A DNA stretch of 64,000 nt from Lycocorax pyrrhopterus obiensis (Eukaryota; Chordata; Aves; Passeriformes; Paradisaeidae), in assembly GCA_014706295.1 (NCBI GenBank), contig JACSVZ010000009.1, positions 37,079,768 through 37,143,767 of the forward strand. Reading direction: 5' to 3'. Below are positions 21,869-34,676 of this stretch, one piece after another. The notes below the pieces were generated by a model, which was given only the letters and a program-made list of their open reading frames with translations, was not told the DNA's origin and did no database searches. The translations under genes were made by a program, and so were the position numbers. Position 1 is the stretch's first letter. The number at the start of each line of letters is the position of its first letter.

Positions 21869-23420
21869 TTCATTTTCTCATCCATCCTTTCCTTCGTCTC
21901 CTCCTTCCCAAACCCCTTCCTGTGACAGGGAGAACAGAGAGTTCCAGCAAAGCTCTGCTTTGTCTCCCATCCCCACGATGTCCCCTGAGCCCCCATACCC
22001 CTGATCCCGCAGCGGAGGATGCCAGACTCCAGACATGGAGTGTCACCCATTGACACTTTACCGTGTCTTAATTGAGCCTCCCCTGATGGGGGAGGATTCC
22101 CCGAGCCCTTGCCTGGGCTCTGCAGACGAACGGGACTTTTCCACACTTTTGCTCTCAGATAGTTGTTTATTGAGTCTTATCAGAAAAAGGAGCCGAGGCA
22201 GAGATGACTCCCCTTAGAAAGTGCGAAGGAGAAGCCGAGTTATCAAGATAACACTGTTCTTTTAAAGGTAAATTACCCAATGAAAGCTCAAAACGAAAGA
22301 TATTTTTACTTTTCTACCGATGTTCAATAAATCGTTCTGTCACGTGAAAGGAACTGTGGCATTTTTCACCCAATCCTCTCAATCCACTTTTGCCGCAGAA
22401 AATGGAGTAGAGAAAGAAGAAAGAAGAAGGCCTAAAACAACAACAATCCTCCATTTTGAAGGTTTTGTTTCTTATCTATTTTGCTATATTAACAAACCCA
22501 ACACCTCTAAATTTTCACCCTGTGACAATCTTATATAATGTTCTATCACCTAATTCACACCAGTGTAGATTCTACTTCTTCCCAGAGGGTAGGCAATTTT
22601 CTCCATGGACAAAGGTCAAAGACAGGGTTGTCCAGGGGGGTAGAACCCCCCAAAACAGGCAGAGAAATATTCCCTGCACTTTGGACTCCAACAACCCATG
22701 GCAAACACCCAGAGCTTCCAGGGAGCTCACAGCTCCCAGGACAGCTGCCTGCAGCACAGCTGGAACTCCCAGGCTGGGCTGCGGTGAAAACCAGCGGCAG
22801 CTCTGGCCCATCACTGGTCAGACACCCCATCAAACAGCCTCACCCCGCTCCTGCCTTCCCAGGCAGCCTCTCCATGCCCAGGATGTCAAGGCTGAAGCAC
22901 CTGATGGATTGGGGCAATTACTGTATCTCAGACATACAAGTCACACTAATGCACAGCAAATACAGCTCGCCCTTAATTACAGCTACAGACACGGACATTT
23001 GTTTTTCTTAGTAATTAAAATGTTCTATTGTGCTTAATACTGTTATCTGTATTCTTTGGTTAAGTGCAATTTAATTTGCTGTAAGAAAGCTGGGTATAAT
23101 TTTAAATGAAAAATGTATCCCTTCTGCTATTTTTTTCCCCCCTAATGCTATTGTTTGCCATGACTGCAGATCTAGACACAGCAACTTCTGAGTTTGTTCA
23201 CAAAGTTTCTGGAAGGTGATGCTGTTCTAAAACCCAAAAAAACACATTTATTTGTGACTGATTCTGGAAATTTCCTGGTTGCTGAGGCACTCAGTGGGAA
23301 AAAAGGAGGTACCTGAAGCATTTCCAGGGCAAAGGAGCTTTCACAAGGAAGGCAGAGGTTGCACTGGGGTCCCTGGAGTCTCCTGGTCACAGCTGAGGTG
23401 CTGTAATGAAAAACGTGGAT
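21869..23420. other. Single-copy non-coding stretch
   Basis: No dispersed repeat was recognised. It contains a small perfect hairpin (22077-22095) and AT-rich DNA at 22960-23150. The 193- and 157-aa frames overlap each other and have no domains. Confidence 0.5.
22077..22095. repeat. Small inverted repeat
   Basis: cctcccc-tgatg-ggggagg gives a perfect 7-bp stem with a 5-nt loop. There is no U-run after it and no reason to call it a terminator. Confidence 0.6.
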
Positions 23421-23632
23421 TAGAATCATGGATGGGTTGGGTTGGGTGGGACCTCGCAGATCCTCTCGTTCCAAATCTCCTGCCATAGGCAGGTTCACCT
23501 TCCATGTGTCCTCCTTCCACCCCAACTATCCCAGGTTGCTCCAAGCCCTGTCCAGCCTGGCCTTGGCCACTTCCAGCCACAGCTTTTCTGGGCAAGCTGT
23601 GTCAGGGCCTCACCAGCCTCACAGGGAAGAAT
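23421..23632 (-). mobile_element. CR1 LINE 3' fragment, type A
   Basis: Reading left to right: 'tagaatcatggatgggttgg', 'gcaggttcaccttccatgtg', 'aactatcccaggttgctcca', 'tccagcctggccttggccac' and 'cagggcctcaccagcctcac'. This is the reverse complement of a CR1 3' end with moderate decay. Confidence 0.9.
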
Positions 23633-24757
23633 TAATTATTATTAATTATCAATTAATTCAAGAGCAGCTGACGTAACTCCCCTTAAGCCCTCCAAGATGA
23701 AAAGTTCCCCTACATAAGGGGAAATATTTTTGGATGTTCCACATTGGAGAGAAAGAAAATCCCAGTGGTGTTGGCAGCAGCTCAGCTCCACATCCACCTG
23801 CACGGGGAACCAGAAAACTTCTTGCTTATAATTTTTTAACACAAAAACAGGTGGGAATGTCTGCAAACACAAATTTGGTCTGTTTAACATTGTTGTCATT
23901 ATTTGACTTGTCACAGCACAGAAAGAATTTCTTCCCTGCAGGAAATGGTTGTATTTCTTCAGTGCACACTGTCCCCTCTGCGGCCACAACCCTCCGGAAC
24001 CGGCTCCCCCAGAACGATCCAGGACAGAAGTCACAGGAAGGAGCAGCGTTCCAGCAACCACTCTGGGATGAAATACTGCAGCCTGTGGGACTGGCTCCCC
24101 CCCGTCCTACACAAACCAGGAAGGGATCCAGCCCGAGAGCTTCAAACCACACTTTGGCTGACTCACATTTCTGGAGAAAAGGGATTTTTGGTAAACAGCA
24201 CGAGCTCGGAGGCTCTCGAAGAACGTCCTCGCTCGGGTGTGCTGTGCAAACAAAGTCCTTTCGAAACCCTCTCTCCTCAGCCTCATGCCAGCAGCTGACT
24301 TTCCCCATCTTACAGGGTCACAGGAACTGGGATATTGTGAAATCACTCACCAGAGATGACCTGCTTTAATCTCAGCTGTCATTTCACACACTCTAGGAAG
24401 GATGGAGCAATGTTTAAACATCATCCACTCCCTTCCTGTAAACTCCTGTACTGTTTTTACTCCTTATCTCAACCTGGAGAATCTCAAACTGGATCTGAGG
24501 TCCTGCTCTCCCTGCATGACTCATTAGGAGAGCACAGAAATAAAGATGTCAATTCTCACTCCAAAGAGATCACGGTCTGGTCCAGAACTTTGGTTCTTTA
24601 GCTCAAGAACTGAGTTTTCCCCAGCCCACCTTCCACACACAGGTTTGATTCTGTCAGGCTATACAAATGATCTTCCAAAGCAGATTTTTGCTCAACATGA
24701 AATACAATCCTATTCAAACCCAGACTCCAGTATCAGCATTCTCTCCTACTGAACAGA
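23633..24757. other. Single-copy non-coding stretch
   Basis: Starts with an ATTAATT-rich patch (23630-23655). A 211-aa open frame crosses 23734-24369, but its composition is unremarkable, open frames overlap it on the other strand and no domain is evident. Confidence 0.5.
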
Positions 24758-24823
24758 AGAGGTTGCCCAGAGAAGTGGTGGATTTCCCATCCCTGGAAAT
24801 ATTCAAGGCCAGGTTGGATGTTG
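24758..24823 (+). mobile_element. Short internal CR1 LINE fragment
   Basis: 'agaggttgcccagagaagtgg', 'tggatttcccatccctggaa' and 'ttcaaggccaggttggatg' match the CR1 region before its 3' end. Both ends are lost. Confidence 0.75.
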
Positions 24824-26935
24824 CTGTCTGCAGCTTTCTCTCAAATTCAAGGGATCCCAAACCTTGCAAAATAATAAACACCACACACTCTCATGGCACA
24901 GAAACAGAAAATTGAGGGAGGAGAGTGGTGCTGTTAATTCAGAATAAACTTCCTTCCTCCCCCAGGAAGTATCCCAAAACCCACACAGTTAATGAATGAA
25001 GTGTGCATTTGTAATGAGGATAAACCAAGCAACTTCAGGTCACTACTGTGAATATTTCACACTCCTTAATGACAAAAAGTTCAACTTTCAAACAGAAAAT
25101 TTCAAAATGGTGTTAGGATGCGTACGTCCCATTGACTGACAATTTCTGGGATCTCAGTGTGGTGTAAGCCTTTTACCAGGGTCTGTTCTTGGCTGTTTCC
25201 CTGCCTTTGCCACCCTCCTGTGACTGTGGCTCCTTCCACTCCAGTACTCTGAACCCATCACACAGCTGTGAATTTGTTCTGCTTGCTACTCTTAAATCCT
25301 AAACTAGAAAGGCACAAGCAGAATTCATTTCTTTTCCTTTCCGTTTTTCTGTTTTTTTTTTTTCCTCCTGGAGAACCAAACACTGCCAGAATTCTGTATT
25401 GCTGCATTGTCCTGACCTGCGGTTTCACTCAGCCAGCTGACACACACTAAAATCACAACCTGTGTTCTCAGAATTCAGTGTGTGCTGGTTAACCTCCATT
25501 AAAAATCCCCCTGTTTTCCCTCGTGGCTGCAGGGACACCTGTGCAGTCATGGAATGCAAGAGCCCTCCTGGTCTGCATCCACCTGAGCTGCCCATGTGAA
25601 CCCTCTCTCTGTCCTAAGAGAAATGGATAACATAATTAATATATATACAGTTATGCACAATTAATAGCACAGCCAAAGCTTTCTCCTCTGAAAAGCAACA
25701 GTTAGATCACCAAGCTCTGCGTCAGCCCCCATAAAATACTTCGAAAAGCAATATGTACAACTGCAATTTGCCAGCAGAGACCAAAACAAATTAGCAGCTT
25801 GTATTCCTCTGTGCTTTGCTAATAATTTGTTTCCAGTGCTGTGTCGGTGAGCAGGGGTGGTGTAATGAGGGGCAGGAAATAGCAACGGCCTAATTAAACT
25901 GGGGTGGGTAGGAAGCAGACCATCAATCCTGCTTAGCTGCAGCTCGGTGGGCAGCACTCCCCCATGTGCTGGCAAGAAATGAATTTTTAAAAAATAATAA
26001 TAAATTGAAGGGCTAAGCAGAAGCAGGACGAGAATTGCTTTGACCTGGACCTTACTTACATGAGTTATTTATCAAAATCTTTACCAAGACTGCCTGATGT
26101 CACATGCCACCCCAGAGAACAGTGTATTCATCCCCAAATTTACAGATCTGCATGGTGCCTGGAGGAGCAGGGCACAGAACAGAGACAATGCACAGTAGCT
26201 TATTCCATTCCTTGATGGAATTAAGCTACTTTGAATTCACAAAAACCCACCTACATTTACGGATCAAGGAACTTCTGGCCTCGGCAGCAATATCACAGCA
26301 AAGAACAGCAGCATCAGCAAAACTCTGTTTTTCCACTCAGCTCACCTGCAGCACTTACAGAAAAGATCCTCACTGTGGAAATTGTGCCTCACCTGCAGGA
26401 GGAAGTCCCTGTGTCCTCCTCTGGCAGAGCCCTGCAGTGGGAGCAGCAGGTGCTTATGGCAGTAGTTTTTCTGCTGGCTTTGGGACATCAGCTTTCAGGA
26501 ACACGAGCCAAGCAGGCGAGCTCCTGGGTCAGGAGAGCCTCAGGCACAGCCCAGATTGTTCTTTTTTTGCACGCTGATGTCACCTGGAGCCATGAATTTT
26601 TCACTCTTGGAGCAAACACAGCAACGCCAGCAAAATGTTGCAGCAAGGCCTCGTTCCGCTCTCCTCACACCGCCAGGGAGAACTGCAGATGTCTCTTCAT
26701 GGGAGGGAGAGAGAGAAAACCCAAAGTGACAACATTCCAGGGGAATCAATCCCTTGTATTTCTGGAAATCTTAATCCAGAGGAAAGTTATCACACAAGCC
26801 CCAGATCCAGAATTCATGAGGTGTTCGTGCAGCACTTGTGGCAGACATAAGGGCACCTTCCCGAGTCAGCATTGCCACACTCAGGCTTTTCCCATATTTC
26901 CTTCAGTTATTCCACTTGTTGATCCATTTGGATAT
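24824..26935. other. Single-copy non-coding stretch
   Basis: No dispersed repeat was recognised. The segment 25630-25970 is AT-rich and repeat-free, with several TAAT/ATTA cores (candidate conserved element). A 254-aa frame (26231-26995) runs into the next CR1 and is not credible as a gene. Confidence 0.5.
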
Positions 26936-27255
26936 CACAGCACAGAATCATTCAGGTTGGAAAAGACCTCCAAGATCACCAAGTCCAACCTTTGACCGAA
27001 CACCCCTGCTCCCACTAAACCACATCACCCACCAAGTGCCACATCTACCCAGCTTTTGAAGACTTCCAGGGATGGTGACTGCACCACTTCCCCAAGCAGC
27101 CCATTCCAATGCCTGATCCCTCTTTCAGTGAAGAATTTTTTCCTAATATCCACCCCAAGCCTCCCCTGGTGAAAATATTTCCCTTTATCCTATCACTGGT
27201 TGCCTGGGACAAGAGGCCAACCCCCACCTTGCCATAACCTTCTGCCAGGAGCTGT
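26936..27255 (-). mobile_element. CR1 LINE 3' fragment, type B
   Basis: Reading left to right: 'cacagaatcattcaggttgg', 'aaagacctccaagatcacca', 'accacttccccaagcagccc', 'attccaatgcctgatccctc', 'taatatccaccccaagcctc' and 'gcctgggacaagaggccaac'. The 3' terminus is well preserved and the 5' end is truncated. Confidence 0.94.
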
Positions 27256-30200
27256 TGAGAAAAACTTGCTTAGACTTACCTTAAAAACTGTCCATAATAT
27301 CAGTAGGAATGACACCAAATATTAACAGGAAAACCATAGAACTTCGTAGACATTCAAGATTAAAAAATGGATGTTTAAAACTACATTAAACCAGTGTCTC
27401 CTTCCACAGAGAGAGTTTGGGGGACCTGCAGAACATTGAGTGTTTTTTCAGCTGGAATCAATAATCCCCATTAGATCTGAGAGCTGCACCTGAGGATCCC
27501 TGTGCCCATCCCATCTCACAGCCACAAACGGTTTCCTTCATCAAGGAACAAAATGGGTTAAAGCTTTGGAAGCTACTTGAACATGAAGAGAGCCAAGTGT
27601 ATTTCAGTAAACACAAGAAGAGCTGAAATATCTCAAAATCCGGAAGACCTCTGCAATGAGATTCCAGAAGCCCAATGTGTCATGAGACTGGGGATGGTAT
27701 CCTAAAAAATCCCTGAATTAACATTAAATCTCCAGCAGAGCATTTGCCGTGATCTCTTCAGGAGCCAGGCTGAACTTGTCTCTCATTTATCCGATATTAA
27801 CATCTATTTATTCCCAAACTGAGTTTGTAGCTGCGCTCATTACACAGAATTTCTTCCAAATAAAAAGTCTATCTGGTGCTAATAAATCCCCTGGCTCACA
27901 GTCACTGGCACAGCAGCTCTAATATCTGATGTAAATAATACATTCAAGATGTTCCCTTAAATCAAGAGTTAGACCAGGGTGCTGAGACTCCTGCCTGAGG
28001 GCTCTAAACCCCTGTGTAATATTAATTATAATTACCTCATTAAGCTGCTGCTTTAGCACCTTTACACCAAAGCAACGCCACTGAGGGAATTTGAAGGAAT
28101 CACCTAATTCCTGAAGTAAATCATGGCAAGGTCGGGATCTCTGTTCCTGAAGCATCCCAGCAAATGTCCTTCAGAACCAGCTAATGACAGACACCCATCC
28201 CAAAGCACTGGAAACCCTTTGGGAGTGGGGAAATAACTAGGAAATAGCAGCAAATAAAGCAGTTTATTACTGCAGGCAGTATTAACAGGGGTTATTATTA
28301 TTTGTTTTCACTGCTTTGTCCCCAAAGTTTGTGGTTTTAAGCCCATAACTTCTTGCAAACATCTTAGATCTGTGGCGAAGCTGACACCATCTGTCAAAAT
28401 ACGGTATCACTTTTAGGGCAGTGAATCCAAAAGGACCAGATAACCCTAAAATTCCTGAAATGCCTGCTGTCAGGCAGGTTGGGAGATTCCCAAAGTGGGG
28501 CAGTGAACAGCAGAGGACTGACCACGTGTGGTAACTCAGCTGCCACATTGCACAACATCCCCTCTCCCAGCTGAGCTTGGAACTCAACATCATCCAAGTT
28601 TTGTGTTCAGATGCCCAAAAACCACCCCAGAATGATGTTTCATGAAGAGTCCCATGTTTGTGACTTTTTTTTCCCCTTTTATGTCAGTTCAGTCCCATGT
28701 CAGGCAAGAGGGATCCTCCAGGGCTGTGGGGAATGTCCTGGCGATCAGGACAGCAGCTTTTCACCACCAGAATATAGGAATTAAAACACAGCTCTCATCG
28801 TTCTTCTATTCCCAGTATTAAACTGGAGAGGAAAAACGTGCTGCCAGGGGAATTTGGAATACTCCACGAATCCTTACATCCACAAAGTACCTGAGAACAT
28901 CGGCTGGAAGAAGATATGTGAGTATTTCCAATACAATTAACACCAGTGGTGGGTTTGAGCAGGTTTAGCCTTCAGCTAATGCAGGGGATTTGAAGATGTG
29001 AAGTTTTCCCTAAGAAATACCAGGAGTTACCTGCTTAATCTACTTAAACTCTCCATAGGAGGCCTTATTTCCTTGTTTAAGTGGGGTTTTTTAAAACAGA
29101 ACCTTTATTTTGCCATTGTCAGGATAAGGCACTTCATGGCCCCACACTTCATTTACACACAGAATGTGAAAATTTCCCCGTAGTTGTCCCCCAAAAAGCA
29201 CATTTGGGGCGATGAACACAGCAGAAAGACCCCCTATAATACTGGGTTTTACATAAATTATCTATATTGTGTTCTGTTTCAGTCTTTGCTTTTCCCAGCC
29301 CTGGTTTCAGGAAGGAATTGTGCTGGCATGGGATGAGGTGAAAGCAAGAACCATCCATAGCCCCGGGGTTCATACCAAGACACAAACCCAGCCTGAAAAG
29401 CCACAGGGATATTTGAGAAGACACCAGGTAAAGGGTGAACAAAGAGCCCTTCTCACAGCACTCCCCACAAAGAGGCCAGATCTGAAGGGATCTGTTCTCA
29501 CACGATGCAGACGTTCACAAAAATACACATTTTAATTCCCTTTCAACACCACGCTCTTCTTCACAGCTCTGTTTTTAGGGTATTTGTGGTGTTTCTTGAG
29601 TTATCACACACACCTATCAGAGATGCACCTCTTCAGGCCTGGCACGTATTCCAGCCTCGACCTGGAAAACTTTTCCTACTTCCCAATCTCTCCACATAAA
29701 ATACAGGCAGGCACGAGAACGCAAATAAATACAATTAAATACTGCTTTGATAGATGCACTTTGTGTCTTCTGAGCATCTTACAGAACAATGTTTTGGGGA
29801 AAAAAAAGTGAAATACTCAGCTCTGAACCAAGCTGTGTCAAACTTATTGCCAAGTCTAACAAAGGGCTCCTGTGAAACGTAACTCTTCTGTGGAATATAC
29901 TGTAATTGTACTTTTTGAAAGCAATGTCAAATCATTGACATCGACTTGGTGTTCCACGGGAAAAGTTACAATATATAGAAGCTGTAAATTAGACCCTAAT
30001 CCAAACTTATCATGTTGAGAGTTGTTAGACAGACTATTTGGGTGCCTATTTAGCTCTGTGATTTTTCCATTCCTCGTTCAAGCTGTTGTCTTTCCCTGAG
30101 ATTTTCCAAATGGGATTTTCCGATAACCTTCACGATAAATTTACGTTGCACTTGCAGCACAGTAAAGTGAAACTCAAGCCAAATCACAAATGCAAACTCA

Positions 30201-31254
30201 CCAAGGATTTATGAAGAGAAGAATCAGGGCCTGGCAGATGAAATCCAGGTTGCAGGAATTTGAGCAAATATCTGGGAGCTGCCACCATATTCCTAAAAAT
30301 CGATAGAAGCTCCAAAGGGAGCAGTTATCCCATTTATCATCTACATTAGCATATATTTTTAAACATTCACCTTGTCTAATTAATGATTTTTCATCCTCAA
30401 CATGACACGAGGGATGTCGTGTCACAATCCAACCTATGTTTGCATTAGTGAGCCCTAACATCCAACAGCAGCACCCCAATGGAGCAAAATATTGGTGCTG
30501 GGGGTGCCAAGGTGCCACCCTGTGTACAGAAACATGGACATGACACTCCCAACCCAACCCAAAACATTCCTTTGAAAGCTGGAGAATTCCTGAAGGATTC
30601 AGGGTGGGCAGACATTGGCATGCAATGGATATACAGACACAAATTCCTCCACGTGAGGAAGCAGGATCTTGAGAGCCCCTTGCTAATCACCACCAGATGT
30701 TGAAGGTGCTCATTATCACCTCCTTTGGTGCTGTTTCATACAGTTTTGACAGAGATCTCAGAGGGAGATTGTACCTTCCAGATGGGAATGAAAACATAAC
30801 ACTCGTGTGCAAATAGAGGAGGAAAAAAGAAAGAAAAGCGTATTTTCCAGAGAAAACGAGTTCTTGTTCTCTTGAGGAGCCTCCCTCGACTGCCAAAACT
30901 ATGACAACAAAACCCACTTTGGAGACAGATTTAGGGGAGATTTTGCAAAAGATGGTTGTGGGCATTTTTCTTGTTTTGCTCTTCCTAACAGAGTCACATG
31001 GCTTAATTAGCACAAGTCAAACACGGGCAGAAGATGAACCCCACCTCTAGTTCCTGATATCCCAGAACTTCTCAAGTTGAAGACACATTTACACGGCAGA
31101 TTTAAGGCTGCAAATTCACAGAGAACATTTACTGAGGAGAGAACAAAGCCTGAGGGACATGCTGAGAGTGCTGTGCCTGCTGACATCTCCCTGGAATTCC
31201 TAGGTCTTCCTGGAAGCTGGAGATGTCCTCATTCAGATATTCCAGAGAATATCT
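27256..31254. other. Longest repeat-poor single-copy stretch
   Basis: About 4 kb without a recognised dispersed repeat. It contains two AT-rich segments, 27720-28150 and 29880-30420, with repeated TAAT/ATTA cores, which are candidates for conserved non-coding DNA. No exon was identified and open frames stay at or below 119 aa. Confidence 0.5.
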
Positions 31255-31408
31255 GGCTGCCCCATCCCTGGAAGTGTCCGAGGCCAGGCTGGACAGGGCA
31301 TGGAACAACCTGGGATAGTGGAAGGTGTCCCTGCCCATGGAAGGAGGTGGTACTGGCTGAGCTTTAAGGTCTCTTCCAATCCAAACCATTCCACAATTCC
31401 ATGATTCT
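31255..31408 (+). mobile_element. CR1 LINE 3' end, type A
   Basis: 'ctggctgccccatccctgga', 'gtccgaggccaggctggaca', 'gtggaaggtgtccctgccca', 'gagctttaaggtctcttcca' and 'ccacaattccatgattc' are in the CR1 order. Confidence 0.92.
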
Positions 31409-31698
31409 CACTAGAAAACAACTTTTCCATCCTACTCTCTGGAAGAAGTCCCCTCAGCGCTTTTCCAGCTCACATGCACAGTGGGGTCTCCGCTGAGATC
31501 ATCAGGACAGAGTTTTAAATCAAGAAACCACAAACACTCTCTCACCCTGGCTGTATTTTAATAGTTGACGTTTTGGGGTTGGTGAGTGAAAGTTGCTCAG
31601 CGCATCCAGCCCAGAATCCAGAGGGAAACACAACAAGGGATGTGAGTCCTGGTGCCCAACAAACCCATTTATGGCAGTTTTGCCAACTGCCACGGGAA
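31409..31698. other. Single-copy spacer between a CR1 and a solo LTR
   Basis: No recognised repeat or gene. No retroviral internal sequence precedes the LTR. Confidence 0.45.
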
Positions 31699-31704
31699 CC
31701 CCTC

Positions 31705-32071
31705 TATGGATGCTGAAAAAGCTCCAGCAGAGAATTTCTTCAGCTCTCTGCAGCATTTTTTGTGAGAGTTCTGTCTTTCCCATGCAAGTAACTCAAAACA
31801 ATGTTACAGTTTTGTAAACTTCTTGCAGCTGCAGGTTGTTCTGCAGGATTGTTATGGCTCTAACTAGAAAAACATTCCGAGATGAGTGACTTAGAATTTG
31901 ACCAATCCCCTTAGGGGGTGGATGGCAAAAAACCAATTACCTTATGCCATTTAATACACTTTGCAAACTAACATATAAAAGTCTTCTGAGAGATCATTAA
32001 AGCGCTTCCATCGATCCCTGAGCCTGGACTTCGTGTTGTTTCTCTACTCATCCGTGGGGAAAACAGCGACA
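31705..32071 (+). mobile_element. Solo LTR of an endogenous retrovirus-like element (copy B)
   Basis: Exactly 367 bp, the same length as copy A. It begins 'tatggatgctgaaaaagctc' and ends 'gtggggaaaacagcgaca'. The flanks cccctc (31699-31704) and gccctc (32072-32077) give a 6-bp target-site duplication with one mismatch. The U3 part holds 'gaccaatccccttagggggtgg', the TATA box is at 31974-31981 and attaaa at 31996-32001. The element is complete as an LTR but has no partner LTR or internal region nearby, so it probably arose by LTR-LTR recombination of a provirus. Confidence 0.9.
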
Positions 32072-32077
32072 GCCCTC

Positions 32078-34459
32078 CATGAGTGCCCGCGATGTCTGAG
32101 CACCACATCTCTGCCACATCTACAACCCACGATGCCCCTTTCACTGCTCCCCGAGCCTCCCTCCTCCCACCGCTCCAGCTCCATCTTCCCCACTCCTAAC
32201 ATGTTGAACAGCTGAAAAGCTGCCAATTTTTTGAAGGCAACCTATTTCCAGAACTGTTTCTCTACCTCAAGATCTGTAATTCCTCCCAAAACACCCCTCT
32301 GGAGCAGAGCCCAGGACTGGCAATATGTTCCCCAGGAGCAGGGAAAGGTTTACGTTTCAATACCTATTGCACCTGTCACCATAATACCAGGCATTTTCCA
32401 CCCACGGCGCAGGAGAGAATCCAAACTTCCTGTGGGATGTGCAAAACTCGCACTCAGCCCTGGGAGCCATCCAGGCATGGTTATCAGGAAGAGAAAAAGC
32501 TATTTCTGCTGGCTTGCAGGAATTGATGGCACCATTTAATGTCTTGTCTTTATATGCAAGTGTGTCTAACCCAGTTTCTCCACAGCTGCTGTGACGTAAA
32601 TAAATTCAGTATTATCTCCATTTTACATTGTAGGGTGGAATATAAATAGTCCTGGGCATAATTCAGTGTTTGAGACATTCACCCATCACCCATCGAGCTG
32701 CCAAAAACAACACAAAACATTTGCCCTGCTTCAGGTATAGCAGGACAAAAATATCATCTGTGATCTGTAGACATATCTCCCTAAGTAGGATGGTGTTTCT
32801 GGGAAAAAGTCTCATTGGGTTGATCATTTTTTTATCATTGTAAAATGAGACTTTGAGGGCTCCTTTAGAACAGCACATCCCTACTATAGTGATCAGGAAA
32901 TATTAGTGTATGTTATACACGAAGAAGCCCTAAAATATCTACACTTGCTTTACAGAATTAGCTCCCCTTGAATGGTAACTATGTATAAAATCCTGATTTT
33001 TTTCTTTTTTCCTGCACGTCCTATTACCTAATCAGACAAAATCATTTGCTCCAGCTGAATTTACTAGAGGAAAAAATGTATCTCTTGGTACCTATAATTT
33101 TGCTTCAGGCTTTCCCTCTTAAGGTAGCAGTGTTTCAGCTGCAGGCTGGAGTGAAACCCCATCATTCCCAGGAAAACCCAATCCACCCTTAGAAATACCT
33201 TACCCAGGAAAGGAGATACAAATTGAGAGGGCTTTTTTCACCATAAATACAGCTTTGGGCAGCAAAACACCTCCGATTTTGTTTCAGCAATAAATCACTT
33301 CCCTGACTTGAGTTAGTAATGAGATTTTTAATCATGTGGATTGAACATATCCTGGAGTTAATAAAAAAGTATGGCTTCCTCTTTATCTTTAATAAAAGAT
33401 TTGTACACTGCTCAAATGATCAGTATTACGTTTTTAAAGGGCCTGAGATTGATGCTTTTCAATTCTCCTTCCTATTTTTCCAGGCTTTTATAATTCAAAG
33501 GTAATATAGGGAAGAGTTAATAATTCATGAGGTAATTTTAAGGCTTTTATTCAGAACCCTTTTGCCTATTGACTTAAGGATGTGCCATAAAATATCCAGG
33601 TATTACTATCCCAGCAATTTGCAGCTCTGCACAGATGAAATCTCTGAATTTATGCAAGTCAGGATTCGTGTTTAAGAATCAGAGCACATCATTCCAGCCT
33701 TGGAAGGGTACAGGGGGAGGAAATAGCTTTCCAGCACTATTTAAACGAGAGTATTTCATGTCTTCACACAGTTCTGCTTTTTCGCCCTTGTTTGCAGGTT
33801 TATTCTTGATGGAGTTATTTTTGCAGTTGCCAAGAGACAAAGGAGCTGCGGGAATATTTTTAAAAAGGTAAATTCTGCTGCACGAGCCCTGTGCTCCCAC
33901 CTGCACGAGCTCCAAACCGAACCCTCCGCTCTGGGAGAGCTCAGCCGGACGAAAAACAGATCCTCACAGCAACAACAACAACAAAAATGGGCTTGTTTGA
34001 GATGAAAACATCAAAACTGGCTCCCAGTTAACACAATCCAAGAATATCCCATGTCAGTCACTGACGGATGCAGAGTTGGTGCTGTTGGGATGAGGCAGGG
34101 AGGGACGGCAGGGTCCCCACAGCCTCTCTTGTCACAGAGCCGGCACCTCCAAACACCCTTCCATGAGCTGGCTGGAGAGCTCATCCCGGAATTCTGCCGA
34201 GAAGTGGCAGTTTTGGTTGTGCCTCAGTAGTTTGCAATGAAGAATGGGAGTGAAAATGGGGCTTGGGGGTGCGGTATTTGGTTCTTGTAAATTAATTTCT
34301 TTACGAAAAGAAAAAAACCAAAACCCAAACCTCACTGAATTTGTTATTTAATCTTCTTCCCTCAGAGCTGCTCATCAGACTGTGTTTGGTTACCTCCACA
34401 AAATACTGGATTAATTATTATTAATTATTGAAGCCAGGCTTCAACACAGATTTTAATTT
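32078..34459. other. Single-copy non-coding stretch
   Basis: No dispersed repeat was seen in 2.4 kb. The segment 33300-33560 is AT-rich and repeat-free, and a short (CAA) run lies at 33970-33985. No gene could be identified. Confidence 0.5.
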
Positions 34460-34676
34460 TGGGAAGAAATTCCTGGCTGTGAGGGTGGGGAGGCCCTGGC
34501 ACAGGGTGCCCAGAGAAGCTGTGGCTGCCCCTGGATCCCGGGAAGTGTCCAAGGCCAGGCTGGACGGGGCTTGGAGCAGCCTGGGAGAGTGGGAGGTGTC
34601 CCTGCCTGTGGCAGGAAGTGGGACTGGGTGAGCTTTGAGCTCCCTTCCAGCTCAAACCATTCCATGATCCCATGAT
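34460..34676 (+). mobile_element. CR1 LINE 3' fragment, type A
   Basis: 'gggaagaaattcctggctgt', 'aggccctggcacagggtgcc', 'gaagctgtggctgcccctgg', 'ggcttggagcagcctgggag' and 'gagctttgagctcccttcca', ending 'ttccatgatcccatgat'. Confidence 0.94.

Noticed and set aside
22077..22095. Hairpin as a transcription terminator
   Set aside because: No following T-run, and intrinsic terminators are not relevant in this vertebrate context.
23734..24369. 211-aa open frame
   Set aside because: No recognisable family, with competing open frames of 160, 139 and 131 aa in the same stretch, so it is most likely chance.
26231..26995. 254-aa open frame
   Set aside because: It runs into a CR1, has no domain, and other open frames overlap it on both strands.
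31409..31704. Retroviral internal region or second LTR near the solo LTRs
   Set aside because: I searched the flanks of all LTR copies by eye for a partner LTR, a primer-binding site or pol-like frames and found none.
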